Positions 11,886-24,437 are shown, counted from the stretch's first letter. The stretch: 64,000 nt of DNA from Sympetrum striolatum (GCA_947579665.1 CANPUZ010000060.1:522001-586000), one strand, 5' to 3'. Translations and numbers: made by a program. Notes: generated by a model from the sequence alone, not told the origin.

Positions 11886-12489
11886 TATGTGGGTAGCTGT
11901 TTAGTTAAAAGTAAGGGACTATGAAAACGTTTGTTTGTTTGTCCGTAGGGAAATTTGATGTGTGATCGAAAAGTATTATTGTTCATAATGCATCATTCAG
12001 CTGAAAAGAGAATTCATAGTCACCTAGTTTAATTAAAAGGAAGGGCTAATGAAGACTTGATAAATTTCCTATGTAACCTGGTATTTTGCAAATTAATCAA
12101 CGAAAACTGGAGGTATATTATACATATATGTTAAATAAATTTCAAATTATACTTCATTAACATGCAATTATTACGTAGCCATTGATTTCTTTTACTAATG
12201 AGAACCTTATTTTGTTTGAAACCTTGTATAATATCCTGTGTTTTCGTTGATTATTAAGTGAAAAACTCAGTATTATCTGGAATATAACGAGCGCTCGAAA
12301 GATTTACATTAAAATGTGTATAGCACATTTTTGACCTATTTTAACCAAAATGTTGACGGCACATTTCTGGGGCATTTTTACCAAGCAAAAATTTCATACC
12401 CAAAATGTGCTAGGCATATTTTAAAAATTTCTAAAATGTTTCACTGAAATGCTTCAAGCATGTTGTGATCACAAATTGTGCTACTAGGG

Positions 12490-13740
12490 AAGATATCTGA
12501 TATGATCTTTGATAATATTTATAGATACATTTGAGGAGTTAAATCTCATAAATTTTAAGATTAAAAACTTTAGGTATAATCTTAACCTTTAATAAAATTA
12601 AGATATAATCTTAATGATTTGATTTTACAAGGAAAGAAACTGCTAATATATATATTTAACACATTCATCCAAAGAAGAAATAAGAAGACAACTAAAATAC
12701 AAACTTTATTTTCAAAAATGCAATTTGTTTTATAGAGTATCATATAATGAAATACTATTTCATTGTATATTTCTAATCTTTTTATAAGTATATTTAAAAA
12801 ACAAAATAATAGTAATATATTATTTTGAGAGATTTTTTCTAGCTTCAAACGTCAACTTATACACCTGCATATACAATATATCATATACACCAAAAATAAA
12901 TATATTGAACAAAAAATTAAAATTATATAGAAAACAAACATTAAAAAAAAATTTGAAATCAAAGAGTTAGTAGATTTTCTTATATTCATAATTTTTTAGG
13001 TGATGTTTCTTATAGTTTAACTATAATTTTAACTTTTAAAATGTAATTTTTTCAGCTTTTGATGTAATAGCTAGACATTTGGCCCATCTAGAAAAAAATA
13101 CACGAGATATATGCAAGACAAGATGAAATACTACAGAAAATACACCCAGGCAATTCAGCAGTTTAGGATCCTGAATTCACAATACCAGAAAATATAAAGG
13201 TTCCATTTCGTACAAAGGATGATGTTGATGAACCTGAAAACTGCAGTTTAAAAACTGCAGTTAAATAGCCATGGTTGTTTCTTGGAAAGGACAATGAAGT
13301 AATATTGGTGAGTATCCTTACTTTTCTATCTGTAGACCAAAACAAGAATGTGTGGCCATAGAGAGTTTTATATGATTACAAATTTGTTATAATTTTCATA
13401 GGAAACGAAACCAATTTTCTTAGGAGGTAGAAAGTACCCGCTTCCTCAGTGATGATATGAATGTTGTACTTATTAAATCTGTTAGTAAAGCTGTGAATTC
13501 ATTGGTTTTACACTGATGTATTCCAATAGAAAAGCAACTACTTTGAAGAACCATTTCACAGAAGTAAATTAGGAATTTTTGAAGGAAGAGCTCATCAGTG
13601 TAATTATATTATTAATGCAGAAAAGTTGTTAACTGTGTACTGCTGCAAAATTTCAAAGATAAAACATCTTATTTATGTAAACCATTTTGTCAGATGAGGC
13701 TCTTTAGTTAGTTTAAAATAAAGTAATTAACTATTTGTAT
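12490..13740. other. AT-rich spacer before the large array
   Basis: The first ~150 bp resume the decayed AT-rich tandem repeat. Around 13100-13235 the plus frame reads DEILQKIHPGNSAV, a stop, then DPEFTIPENIKVPFRTKDD; this may be a coding scrap (the style faintly recalls DUF4806-type proteins) but is too short and broken to name. The rest shows nothing recognisable. Confidence 0.3.
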
Positions 13741-13789
13741 CTATTATATATAGATGGTAATCCGGATTCATTCATGTATCCATATATGT

Positions 13790-14864
13790 ACGAGTAAAAT
13801 GTAGCTTTCATACTGCAAGCAGATCGACATCACTAATTCCATATCGGCATCATATCGGGACGGCCATCAAAAGAAAAAAATGGATTGAAATTTTTCTTAA
13901 AATTCGCTGAAATTCCATCGTCTGGCATCGAATCCGGGTCTTTACTGTCGAACTTACTAAGCAGCACAATAGAACATCGCCATCTCTAACGATTTGTGAA
14001 AATTCAAGCAGAAATATGGGCTACAACTGCCTCAAAAGACGTTCTAATTTTCACGAATTTAAATGGCTCTCTGGATTCGAACCAAGGACGATCTTGGAAA
14101 TCTAAAACATGTTTCTGAAAGTTATTTATGATCTCTATCTATATGCCGAAGTTGAAGTTTCTATATTATTGGGAAAGGGTTCAAAATAGTTCCTAAGAAT
14201 TGAATCAATTACTGATTGTAGAGACGCCTGGTGTCGAACCCAGGACCTACTGGCAGCTGTGAAAACACATAATGACTTGGTTTGACCTGATCTTATTAAA
14301 TGCAAAGTTTGAAGTCAACAACTTGCTAGGAAGTACCTAAAATTTGCTTCCGTAATCTCCATAAGAAATGCATTGTAGGATGTAAATGGCCCTCTGGGAT
14401 CGAACCAAGGACCATCAGCGAGTTCTTAAATTTTATTATGAAATATATTTATGATATATATCCACGTGCCAGGTTTCAAGTTTCCAAGTTACCTGGAAGT
14501 AATTTAAAAAAATCTTAAAAATCGCAATGTAAATTAAACAGGAGAATATTTGCCCTGGCCTAGCATCGAACCAAGGATAATATTTGTAGATGTCTTTGTG
14601 GTTTCCTTTAGATATACACGGTATCTAGCGATCTCTAGAATTTCAACTCTCAACTCTTCCGGAAAGTGCCTCAAAAAAATTTTCGAAAATCCCCGCCATG
14701 TATTCTTATGGACAAAATCGCAACTTTGGGGCCTTCTGGAATCGAACCCATGACACTGAGGTTCAAAGTCGGCTTTTTCCTGGAGGTTACACGTTATGGC
14801 CAATATGTCGTAAAAATTTCAAGTCGGTGGCACATGTGGAACATGCTTAGACTTTTGATCCCCA
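13790..14864 (+). repeat. Array unit U1 (class A)
   Basis: Leftmost unit. Six T-arm modules. Its terminal hairpin is damaged (GCTTTCA in place of GCTTGCA). It ends with the alternative right end (TTTTGATCCCC) instead of the GTATCC end. From about 13845 it is the left half of the 2,212-bp tandem duplication. Confidence 0.85.
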
Positions 14865-14877
14865 GTGTATATCTATT

Positions 14878-15951
14878 ACGAGTAAAATGTTGCTTGCATA
14901 CTGCAAGCAGATCGGCAACACTATTTTCATGTCGGCATCATATCCGGACGGCCTTCAAAAGAAAAAAAAAGATTGAAATTTTTCTTAAAATTTGCCTAAA
15001 TTCCATCGTCTGGCATCGAACCCGGGTCTTTACTGTGAACTTACTATGCAGCACAATAGAACATCACCATCTCTAACGATTTGTGAAAATTCAAGCAGAA
15101 ATATGGGCTACAACTGCCTCAAAAGACGTTCTAATTTTCACGAATTTAAATGGCTCTCTGGATTCGAACCAAGGACGATCTTGGAAATCTAAAAAATGTT
15201 TCTGAAAGTTATTTATGATCTCTATCTATATGCCGAATTTCAAGTTTCTATATAATTGGGAAATGGTTCCAAAAAATTCTTAAAAATCGGATCATTTACT
15301 GATTGTAGAGACGCCTGGTGGTAAAACCAGGAAACATTGGTAGCTGTGAATTCACAGTTTGATTAGTAATGACTTGATCTTATCTTATGCAAAGTTTCAA
15401 GTAGATATAATATCGGGAAGCACCTAAAATGTGTTTCCGTAATCTCCATAAGAAATGCATTGAGGAATGTAAATGGCCCTCTGGGATCGAACCAAGGACC
15501 ATAAGGGAATATGTAAAATTTGATTATGAAATTTAATTATGATATCTAACGCCATGCCGAATTTCAAGTTTCTATGCCATCGGAAAAGGGTTCAAAAAAA
15601 ACTTAAAAATCGCCGCAATGCATTTTAAACGGCCGACTTTTGCCCCGTCCTAGCATCGAACCTAGGATAATATTCGTAGATATCTTTATGGTTTTCTTTT
15701 GATATGGGGGGCATCTAGCGATCCCTCGAGTTTCAACTCTCTCCTTTTCCGGGAAGTGCCTCAAATAAATTTTCGAAAATCCCCGCCATGTAATCTTACG
15801 GAGAAAATCGCGACTTTGGGGCCTTCTGGAATCGAACCTATGATACCGAGGATCAAAGTCGCTTTTTTCCTGTGGGTTTTACGTTATGGCCAATACGTGG
15901 TAAAAATTCCGAGTCAATGACGCCAGTAGTTTAGCCTGTGAATTAGTATCC
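14878..15951 (+). repeat. Array unit U2 (class A)
   Basis: Canonical right end. Its third module has lost the TTCGA core (GGTGGTAAAACCAGG) although the hairpin stem letters remain. Second unit of the 2,212-bp duplication. Confidence 0.85.
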
Positions 15952-16008
15952 TATCTGTGTATCTGGGTATATCATGAGTGAATCCGGAGAAGCATCTATA
16001 TATCTATG

Positions 16009-17076
16009 ACGAGTAAAATGTTGCTTGCACGCAGATCGACAACACTATTTTCATGTCGGCATCATATCGGGACGGCCATCAAAAGAAAAAAATGGATTGA
16101 AATTTTTCTTAAAATTCGCTGAAATTCCATCGTCTGGCATCGAATCCGGGTCTTTACTGTCGAACTTACTAAGCAGCACAATAGAACATCGCCATCTCTA
16201 ACGATTTGTGAAAATTCAAGCAGAAATATGGGCTACAACTGCCTCAAAAGACGTTCTAATTTTCACGAATTTAAATGGCTCTCTGGATTCGAACCAAGGA
16301 CGATCTTGGAAATCTAAAACATGTTTCTGAAAGTTATTTATGATCTCTATCTATATGCCGAAGTTGAAGTTTCTATATTATTGGGAAAGGGTTCAAAATA
16401 GTTCCTAAGAATTGAATCAATTACTGATTGTAGAGACGCCTGGTGTCGAACCCAGGACCTACTGGCAGCTGTGAAAACACATAATGACTTGGTTTGACCT
16501 GATCTTATTAAATGCAAAGTTTGAAGTCAACAACTTGCTAGGAAGTACCTAAAATTTGCTTCCGTAATCTCCATAAGAAATGCATTGTAGGATGTAAATG
16601 GCCCTCTGGGATCGAACCAAGGACCATCAGCGAGTTCTTAAATTTTATTATGAAATATATTTATGATATATATCCACGTGCCAGGTTTCAAGTTTCCAAG
16701 TTACCTGGAAGTAATTTAAAAAAATCTTAAAAATCGCAATGTAAATTAAACAGGAGAATATTTGCCCTGGCCTAGCATCGAACCAAGGATAATATTTGTA
16801 GATGTCTTTGTGGTTTCCTTTAGATATACACGGTATCTAGCGATCTCTAGAATTTCAACTCTCAACTCTTCCGGAAAGTGCCTCAAAAAAATTTTCGAAA
16901 ATCCCCGCCATGTATTCTTATGGACAAAATCGCAACTTTGGGGCCTTCTGGAATCGAACCCATGACACTGAGGTTCAAAGTCGGCTTTTTCCTGGAGGTT
17001 ACACGTTATGGCCAATATGTCGTAAAAATTTCAAGTCGGTGGCACATGTGGAACATGCTTAGACTTTTGATCCCCA
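16009..17076 (+). repeat. Array unit U3 (copy of U1)
   Basis: From 16057 it matches U1 base for base at offset +2,212. Its terminal hairpin is destroyed by a small deletion (GCTTGCACGCAG). It keeps the alternative right end. Confidence 0.85.
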
Positions 17077-17089
17077 GTGTATATCTATT

Positions 17090-18163
17090 ACGAGTAAAAT
17101 GTTGCTTGCATACTGCAAGCAGATCGGCAACACTATTTTCATGTCGGCATCATATCCGGACGGCCTTCAAAAGAAAAAAAAAGATTGAAATTTTTCTTAA
17201 AATTTGCCTAAATTCCATCGTCTGGCATCGAACCCGGGTCTTTACTGTGAACTTACTATGCAGCACAATAGAACATCACCATCTCTAACGATTTGTGAAA
17301 ATTCAAGCAGAAATATGGGCTACAACTGCCTCAAAAGACGTTCTAATTTTCACGAATTTAAATGGCTCTCTGGATTCGAACCAAGGACGATCTTGGAAAT
17401 CTAAAAAATGTTTCTGAAAGTTATTTATGATCTCTATCTATATGCCGAATTTCAAGTTTCTATATAATTGGGAAATGGTTCCAAAAAATTCTTAAAAATC
17501 GGATCATTTACTGATTGTAGAGACGCCTGGTGGTAAAACCAGGAAACATTGGTAGCTGTGAATTCACAGTTTGATTAGTAATGACTTGATCTTATCTTAT
17601 GCAAAGTTTCAAGTAGATATAATATCGGGAAGCACCTAAAATGTGTTTCCGTAATCTCCATAAGAAATGCATTGAGGAATGTAAATGGCCCTCTGGGATC
17701 GAACCAAGGACCATAAGGGAATATGTAAAATTTGATTATGAAATATAATTATGATATCTAACGCCATGCCGAATTTCAAGTTTCTATGCCATCGGAAAAG
17801 GGTTCAAAAAAAACTTAAAAATCGCCGCAATGCATTTTAAACGGCCGACTTTTGCCCCGTCCTAGCATCGAACCTAGGATAATATTCGTAGATATCTTTA
17901 TGGTTTTCTTTTGATATGGGGGGCATCTAGCGATCCCTCGAGTTTCAACTCTCTCCTTTTCCGGGAAGTGCCTCAAATAAATTTTCGAAAATCCCCGCCA
18001 TGTAATCTTACGGAGAAAATCGCGACTTTGGGGCCTTCTGGAATCGAACCTAAGATACCGAGGATCAAAGTCGCTTTTTTCCTGTGGGTTTTACGTTATG
18101 GCCAATACGTGGTAAAAATTTCGAGTCAATGACGCCAGTAGTTTAGCCTGTGAATTAGTATCC
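17090..18163 (+). repeat. Array unit U4 (copy of U2)
   Basis: Near-identical to U2 at offset +2,212, with only a few substitutions seen (for example near 17743, 18053 and 18120). Confidence 0.85.
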
Positions 18164-18218
18164 TATCTTGGTATCTGGGTATATCATGAGTGAATCCGGA
18201 GAAGCATCTATATCTATT

Positions 18219-19318
18219 ACGAGTAAAATGTAGCTTGCATACTGCAAGCAGATCGACAACACTAATTTCATATCGGCATCATATCGGGACGGTCCTCAAC
18301 AAAAAAGGAGTGAAAATATTCTTAAAATTCGCTGCATTTTAATCATCTGTCATCGAACCCCGGTCTTTCTGTTAAATTTACTATGCAGCACAACAGAAGA
18401 TCACAATCTCTTACTATGTGCGAACATTTAAAAAGAAATATTGGCTGCAACTGCCTCAAACGACGTCCTACTTTTTACATATATTCCTTATGTGAGAAAT
18501 TTTAATGTGCTCTGGCATCGAACCCAGGAACAGCATTGTCGTATCTAATTTTTTTTCTTAAGCCGAGTCTTAATATACATCTTCTAGCAAAGCAAGAAAT
18601 TCCTATTATTTCGATAAGTACAACAAAATAAATAATGAAAACTAACTCAATATAATATAAATGGGGGATGAATATACCGTCTGGCTTCGAACCCGGGTCT
18701 TTCTGGTAATACTTTCTATGCAGCATTAAAGACGATCACCACCTTTAACCATGTGTGAAAATTCAAGCAAAAATATTGGGTACAACTGCTTCAAAGGACG
18801 TCCTACTTTTCCCTTATATTCCTTATGAGAGAAATTTTAATGTGCTCTGGCATCGAACCCAGGAACAGTACGGTCTTATCTAATTTTTCTTCTAAAACCG
18901 TTTCTTACCATACATCTTCTAGACAAGCACAAACTTCCCATGATTTCGAAAAATCTATCAAAAAAATAGTGAAAAACTACCTCAATGTAGTTTAAACGGC
19001 CGATTTTTGCATCGTCCTAGCATCGAACTCAGGACCTTTTCCGAGATGATCATTTACGTTATCAATAGATCCTGACTATATCCATCGGCTCCTTGAGTTT
19101 AAATTCCCTACCTATCCGGGATATATTTTTTTAAAATTCCCGAAAATCAACGCAATTCATTTAAATGGGAAAAATCAGGACTTAGGGGCCCTCTGGAATC
19201 GAACCCATGTCACTGAGGTTCAAAATCACAATTTTTCTGGCGGTTATACTCTATGGCCGATATGTCGTAAAAATTTCAAATCGATGACGCTTGTGGTTTA
19301 GGCTGTGAATTAGTATCC
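18219..19318 (+). repeat. Array unit U5 (class B)
   Basis: Modules alternate CTGGCATCGAACCCAGG and CTGGCTTCGAACCCGGG types. Closely related to U34 at 51153. A Tigger element sits in its right-hand TA spacer. Confidence 0.8.
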
Positions 19319-19342
19319 TATCTATATACCTATCTATATATA

Positions 19343-21699
19343 CAGTAAAACCTCGATAACACGTACTCGTTTAGCACGAACCTTTCGATAACGCGAACAG
19401 TATCACGGTCCCGGCAGGAATGTATAGTGTCTTACGGGGTTTTGTTCGTTTAACACGAATTTCGGTTATGACGAATTTCGAACAGTTTCCTCCATCCCTT
19501 GAATCATATAGTTCGCCTTACAGCGAACTAGTTCGCTGTAAGGCAAACTGCCTAGCAGAATAAGAAACGGGGCTGGGAGGATAATACGTTGCCTTGGTCC
19601 CTCGTTTTGAAACTATAACCGAAGACAATGTAAGACACACAAAAAAATGTAAGGAACCCAATGAGATAGTGAGACTGGTAATCAAGGAGTGAGTCAGGGA
19701 GTAAGTTTGGATGAATTTTCTCAGTCTCCTCGTGTCGACGACTGTGAGTGAGTCTTTACTGAAAAACTGTAGCTATAGGAACAAAATATCCTCTTGCAAT
19801 GAGAAAAACGAAAGCAAATGAGTATTGATCTTCAAACGAAGATTAAAATATTAAGTGAGGTGGAACACGGAGCACGGACGAAAACTCAGATTGTCAATGT
19901 CAACGATAGTCAAAAATTGCGAAAAAATTGACGAAGCGGCTGCATCAGGAGGTGTTGAGCTGATAGGAAAGCGCATGCGTGGATCACAATTTTAAGGATC
20001 TTGAAGAGGAATTAATGGAATGATTTAATCACGTCCGAGTAGCAGACGTACCTATAAGTGAACCCGTTATACAGCAAAAGGCATTGTCAATTGCATCCAG
20101 CTTGGGAATGAACGACTTTAAGTGCTCCAGTGGCTGGCTGTGGCGATTCCAAAAACGCCATGGAATCTCTTCGCAAGTGATATGTGGGGAAGCAAATAAG
20201 TTGAAAAATGGAAGTGCTAATGAGTGGCTGGCTGATTTTAAACTTCTTCGAGAAAAGTACTCTCCTCAAGACGTTTTTAACATGAACGAAACGGGTGTAT
20301 TTTATAATCTCTTGCCAAGCCGCACTCTGAGCATTAAGAGAGAGAAATGCCATGGAGGCAGCCATAGTAAGCAGCGATTGACCGTTGTTCTCACTTGCAA
20401 CTCGGACGGAAGCGAGAAGTTACGAGGGTGGGTGATTGGAAAATCAAAGAGCCCCGATGCTTCAAGCCCATCGATCTTTCAAAGCTGCCCTGCGATTACA
20501 CCCACCACAAGAAGGCATGGATTGACGGTACTGCATTTCATGAATGGCTCGTGCGATTTAATAGACATATGGCTGCTCAGAAACGTCATGTGTTACTCAC
20601 GATGTACAACTGCGCTGCCCACAATCTAGGAAAAATGGAGTTGACTAACGTCAAGGTTTGGTTTTTTCCGCCAAACACAACCAATCGTTTGCAGCCAATG
20701 GATCAGGGAATCATCGCTCTACTGAAGAGGTATTATCGGACTCATCTGGTACGAGCAGCGATTCTCGCAGTGGAAGGAAGTGATAAATTAAGTTGGACTG
20801 TTTTGGATGCTGTAAGAGCGATTGGAGAGAGTTTGGGAATCTGTTTCTGCAAAGCATATAAAAAGTTGCTTCGATAAGGCTTGGGCCAATAGTGATGTCG
20901 ATTCTACTGTTGGACAAGGAGCGGCTACTGAAAAGGACACACCTGAAGAATGGGAGCTGTTGCAAACACTTTCGTCGACAAAGGTAAGTATCGTGAGAAT
21001 ATCTCTGCAGTTTGAGCGTTGATTGTATCGTCTTAAAAACAGATTTAAATTGAATTTTCGCTTCAAATTTCCAGGTTGAGTTAACGTTTGAAAAATATTT
21101 CGAGTTTGACAATGATCTGGCCGTAAGTTCCTTTCCTGACGAGAAAATAAACGCGAATAGCGAAGAATCATCTTGGGATGAAAGTGAGGAGGAGTCGCTT
21201 GAGCCACCCACCCGTGGAGAAGTCACAACGACTCAAAATGTGCACCAACGATATGCAGCAACAGCAAATGTTTCCAGGACCTTTTCCGATAACTTGGATC
21301 GGATTAGACTTGTCTGCATGAACCATTTGCGCCCAACTCTTCAGCAAAAGAATTTACATGATTTCTTTAAACCTAATAAAAGCTAAAATATTGACTTTGA
21401 AGACTGGATATTTTTTTATTTATGTACTGCTTGACTGTGATGTAAAATAAAATTTTTTACCAATTAATTGTAAGTTTATCGCAAAAATTAAACTACGGAA
21501 TATATTTACTTACCAATTGGTAAAGAAAGACTTAATAGAGATTTTTGTGGTCGTTACTTATACTTTGATATCATAATAGACGTCAGTAAATCAGCAAGTA
21601 TATCCATACTTTTTTGCCGCGATACGGTTAACACGAATTTTTTCTTAACGCGAACACTTTGCCCGGTCCCTTGAGATTCGTGTTAGCGAGGGTTTACTG
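19343..21699 (+). mobile_element. Tigger-type DNA transposon (2,357 bp), TA target duplication
   Basis: The element starts CAGTAAAACCTCGATAACAC and ends with the inverted, slightly diverged counterpart (GTGTTAGCGAGGGTTTACTG), about 19 of 21 bases matching. It is flanked by TA at 19341-19342 and 21700-21701, as expected for the Tc1/mariner/pogo group. It lies in the TA-rich spacer between array units U5 and U6, so it arrived after the array existed. It carries a broken transposase gene (next entry). Confidence 0.93.
19799..21386 (+). pseudogene. Tigger transposase pseudogene with one intron
   Basis: Pieces from N- to C-terminus: a pogo-type HTH start (KIKILSEVEHG, near 19830); a second DNA-binding domain with GWLWRFQKRHGI; the DDE_1 core (NMNETGVFY, LTMYNCAAH, NTTNRLQPMDQG); and an acidic tail. 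Lesions: early frameshifts near 19810-19990; in-frame TGA at 20021 where Trp is expected; a 1-base insertion near 20452-20455 separating two long ORFs; another frame change near 20850. Two of three catalytic acids look lost: NMNE has Asn for Asp and LTMYNC has Tyr for Asp, while LQPMD is kept. A clean GT-AG intron lies at 20984-21074 (GTAAGT to TTTCCAG) and restores frame from SSTK to VELTFEKYF. The C-terminus ends QKNLHDFF (21345-21368), a match to the PCNA-binding PIP-box QxxLxxFF, which is known from pogo transposase. Minus-strand ORFs here are shadows. Confidence 0.9.
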
Positions 21700-21743
21700 T
21701 ATATATGAATGAATCCGGAGAAGCATCTATATATAATAGATAT

Positions 21744-23182
21744 ACGAGTAAAATGTAGCTTGCATACTGCAAGCAGATCGACAACACTAATTTCATGTCG
21801 GCATCATATCGAGGAGGCCGTCAAAAGAAAAAAAATGGATTGAAAATATTCTGATTATTTGCTGCATTTTATTCGTCCGGCATCGAACCCGGGTCTTCCT
21901 GGTGATACTTACTATGCAGCACAACAGAAGATCACCGTCTCTAACTATCTGTGAAAATTCAAGCAGAAATATTATATGCAACTGCCTCAAACGACGTCCT
22001 ACTTTTCCCTTATATTTCTTATGAGAGAAATGTTAATGTGCTCTGGCATCGAACCCAGGAATATTACGGTCTTCTGAAAACTGTTTTCTTAAACCAGTTT
22101 TAACCATACATCTTCCAGCCAAGCACGAACTTCATATCATTTCGATAAGTGCATCAAAAAAATAATGAAATACTAACCCTATGTATTTGAACGGGAGACA
22201 TATTTACCGCCCGGCATCGAACCCGGGTCTTTCTGGTGAAACTTCCTATGCAACATAATAGAAGATATTATTCTTAAACTATGTGCGAAAATTCAAGCAG
22301 AAATATTGGCTGCAACTGCCTCAATCGAAGTCTTACTTTTCCCTTATATTCCTTATGAGAGAAATGTTAATGTGCTCTGGCATCGAACCCAGGAATAGTA
22401 CGGGCTTATGAAAACTGTTTTCTTAAACCAGTTTTAACCATACATCTTCCAGCCAAGCACGAACTTCATATCATTTCGATAAGTGCATCAAAAAAATAAT
22501 GAAATACTAACCCTATGTATTTGAACGGGAGACATATTTACCGCCCGGCATCGAACCCGGGTCTTTCTGGTGAAACTTCCTATGCAACATAATAGAGGAT
22601 ATTATTCTTAAACTATGTGCGAAAATTCAAGCAGAAATATTGGCTGCAACTGCCTCAATCGAAGTCTTACTTTTCCCTTATATTCCTTATGAGAGAAATG
22701 TTAATGTGCTCTGGCATCGAACCCAGGAATAGTACGGGCTTATGAAAATTTTTTTCTTAAACCAATTGTTGCCTTACACTTTCCGACTAAGCACGAACTT
22801 ACTATTATTTCGAGAAATGCATCAAAAAAAATAATGAAAAACGGCTCCCATGTATTTTAAAGGGCAGATCTTTGCATCGTCCTAGCATCGAACCCAGGAT
22901 AATTTTTGTGAAAGTGATTGATGTTTTCGAAAGTCCAAGACCATAAATTTAGGCACCTTGAGTTTTACTTCTCTACCTATCCGGAAAGTATTTTTAAAAA
23001 TTCCCGAAAATCAAGGCAATGCATTCAAACGGGAAAAATCGGGAATTTGGGGCCCTCTGGAATCGAACCTATGACACTGAGGATCAAAGTCGCTTTTTTC
23101 CTGGGGGTTTCACGTTATGGCCAATATGTCATAAAAATTTCAAGTCAATGACGCTTGTAGTTTAGCCTGTGATTTTGTATCC
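21744..23182 (+). repeat. Array unit U6 (class B, eight modules)
   Basis: Longer than usual because a two-module block is tandemly duplicated: sequence from about 22171 recurs from 22505 (offset 334) almost unchanged. Modules alternate CCGGCATCGAACCCGGG and CTGGCATCGAACCCAGG. Confidence 0.85.
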
Positions 23183-23212
23183 TATCTATATACCTATATA
23201 GCTATCTATTAT

Positions 23213-24291
23213 ACGAGTAAAATGTTGCTTGCATACTGCAAGCAGATCAACAACACTAATTTCATTTCGGCATTATATCGGGACGGTCCACAAAAGAAAA
23301 AAAAAAGGATTTAATTGTTTCTTAAAATTCGCTGAAATCTCATCGTCTGGCATCGAACCCGGGTCTTTCTGATAAACCTACTATGAAACACAATAGATGA
23401 TCACCATCTGTAACTATGTGTGAAAATTCAAGCAGAAATAATGGCTACAACTGCCTCAAAAGACGTTCTAATTTTCACGAATGTAAATGGCTCTCGGGAC
23501 TCGAACCAAGGACGATCTTGGAAATCAAAAAGATGTTTCTGAAAGTAACTTATGATGTCTATCTATATGCCGAATCTCAAGTTTCTATATTATTGGGAAA
23601 GGTTTCAAAATAATTCCTAAAAATCGGATCAACTTCTGATTGCAGAGACACCTGGTGTCGAACCCAGGACATATTGTAAGCTGTGAATGAACAGTTTGAT
23701 TTGTATAAGTTTGTTCTTTTGTCATGCCAAGTTTGAAGTCGATAGCATGTCGGGAAGTACCTAAATTTTGTTTCCATTATCTCCGTAAGAAATGCATTGA
23801 GAAGTGCAAATAGCCCTCTGGGATCGAACAAAGGACCATCAGCGAACATCTAAAATTTGATTATGAAACATATTCATGATATCTTACCTCATGCCGAATT
23901 TCAAGTTTCAATGCCATCGGCAAATGGTCCAAATAAAATCTTAAAAATCGCCGCAATATATTTTAAACGGCCGATTTTTGCCCCGACCTAGCATCGAACC
24001 ATGGACAATATTCAAAGATGTCTTTTTGATTTTCGTTAGATATCCACGGCATCTAGCGATCCCTCGAATTTCAATTCTCTACCTTTCCGGGAAGTGCTTC
24101 AAAAAAATTTATGAAAATCTACACCATGTATCCTTATGGAGAAAATCGGGACTTTGGGGCCTTCTGGAATCTAACCCATGACACCGAGGTTCAATGTCGG
24201 CTTTTTCCTGGAGGTTACACGTTATGGCCAATATGTCGTAAAAATTTCAAGTCAGTGGCACTTCTGGAACATGGCTAGAATTTTGATCCCC
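23213..24291 (+). repeat. Array unit U7 (class A)
   Basis: Six modules, alternative right end (TTTTGATCCCC), followed by the alternative spacer motif GGTATATCCGGAGAAACG and then by an inverted spacer, so it meets U8 tail to tail. Confidence 0.85.
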
Positions 24292-24397
24292 TATGAATGT
24301 GTATATATATGAATATATATATAGGTATATCCGGAGAAACGTCTATATATCTATTATATATAGATGCTTCTCCGGATTCATTCATGGATATACCTAT

Positions 24398-24436
<39 letters not shown>

Positions 24437-24437
<1 letters not shown>

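Larger units (their letters stand above)
8414..12489. mobile_element. DNA-transposon-like element with CCCTAGTAGCACA termini
   Basis: CCCTAGTAGCACA at 8414-8426 is perfectly inverted as TGTGCTACTAGGG at 12477-12489. The subterminal regions at both ends are rich in short related motifs (GCATGTGCT, AACATGCT, AAATGTGC and their complements), a pattern seen where a transposase binds repeatedly. Related tandem-repeat sequence flanks the element on both sides. No transposase is visible, so it is non-autonomous; superfamily is not assignable because I see no clear target-site duplication. After removing the nested element at 9542-11485 it would be about 2.1 kb. Confidence 0.6.

Noticed and set aside
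13100..13345. Named host gene exon (DUF4806-like)
   Set aside because: Resemblance limited to about 20 residues with stops; not enough to call.
20711..21226. Minus-strand ORFs of 171 and 139 aa
   Set aside because: Antisense shadows of the Tigger transposase.
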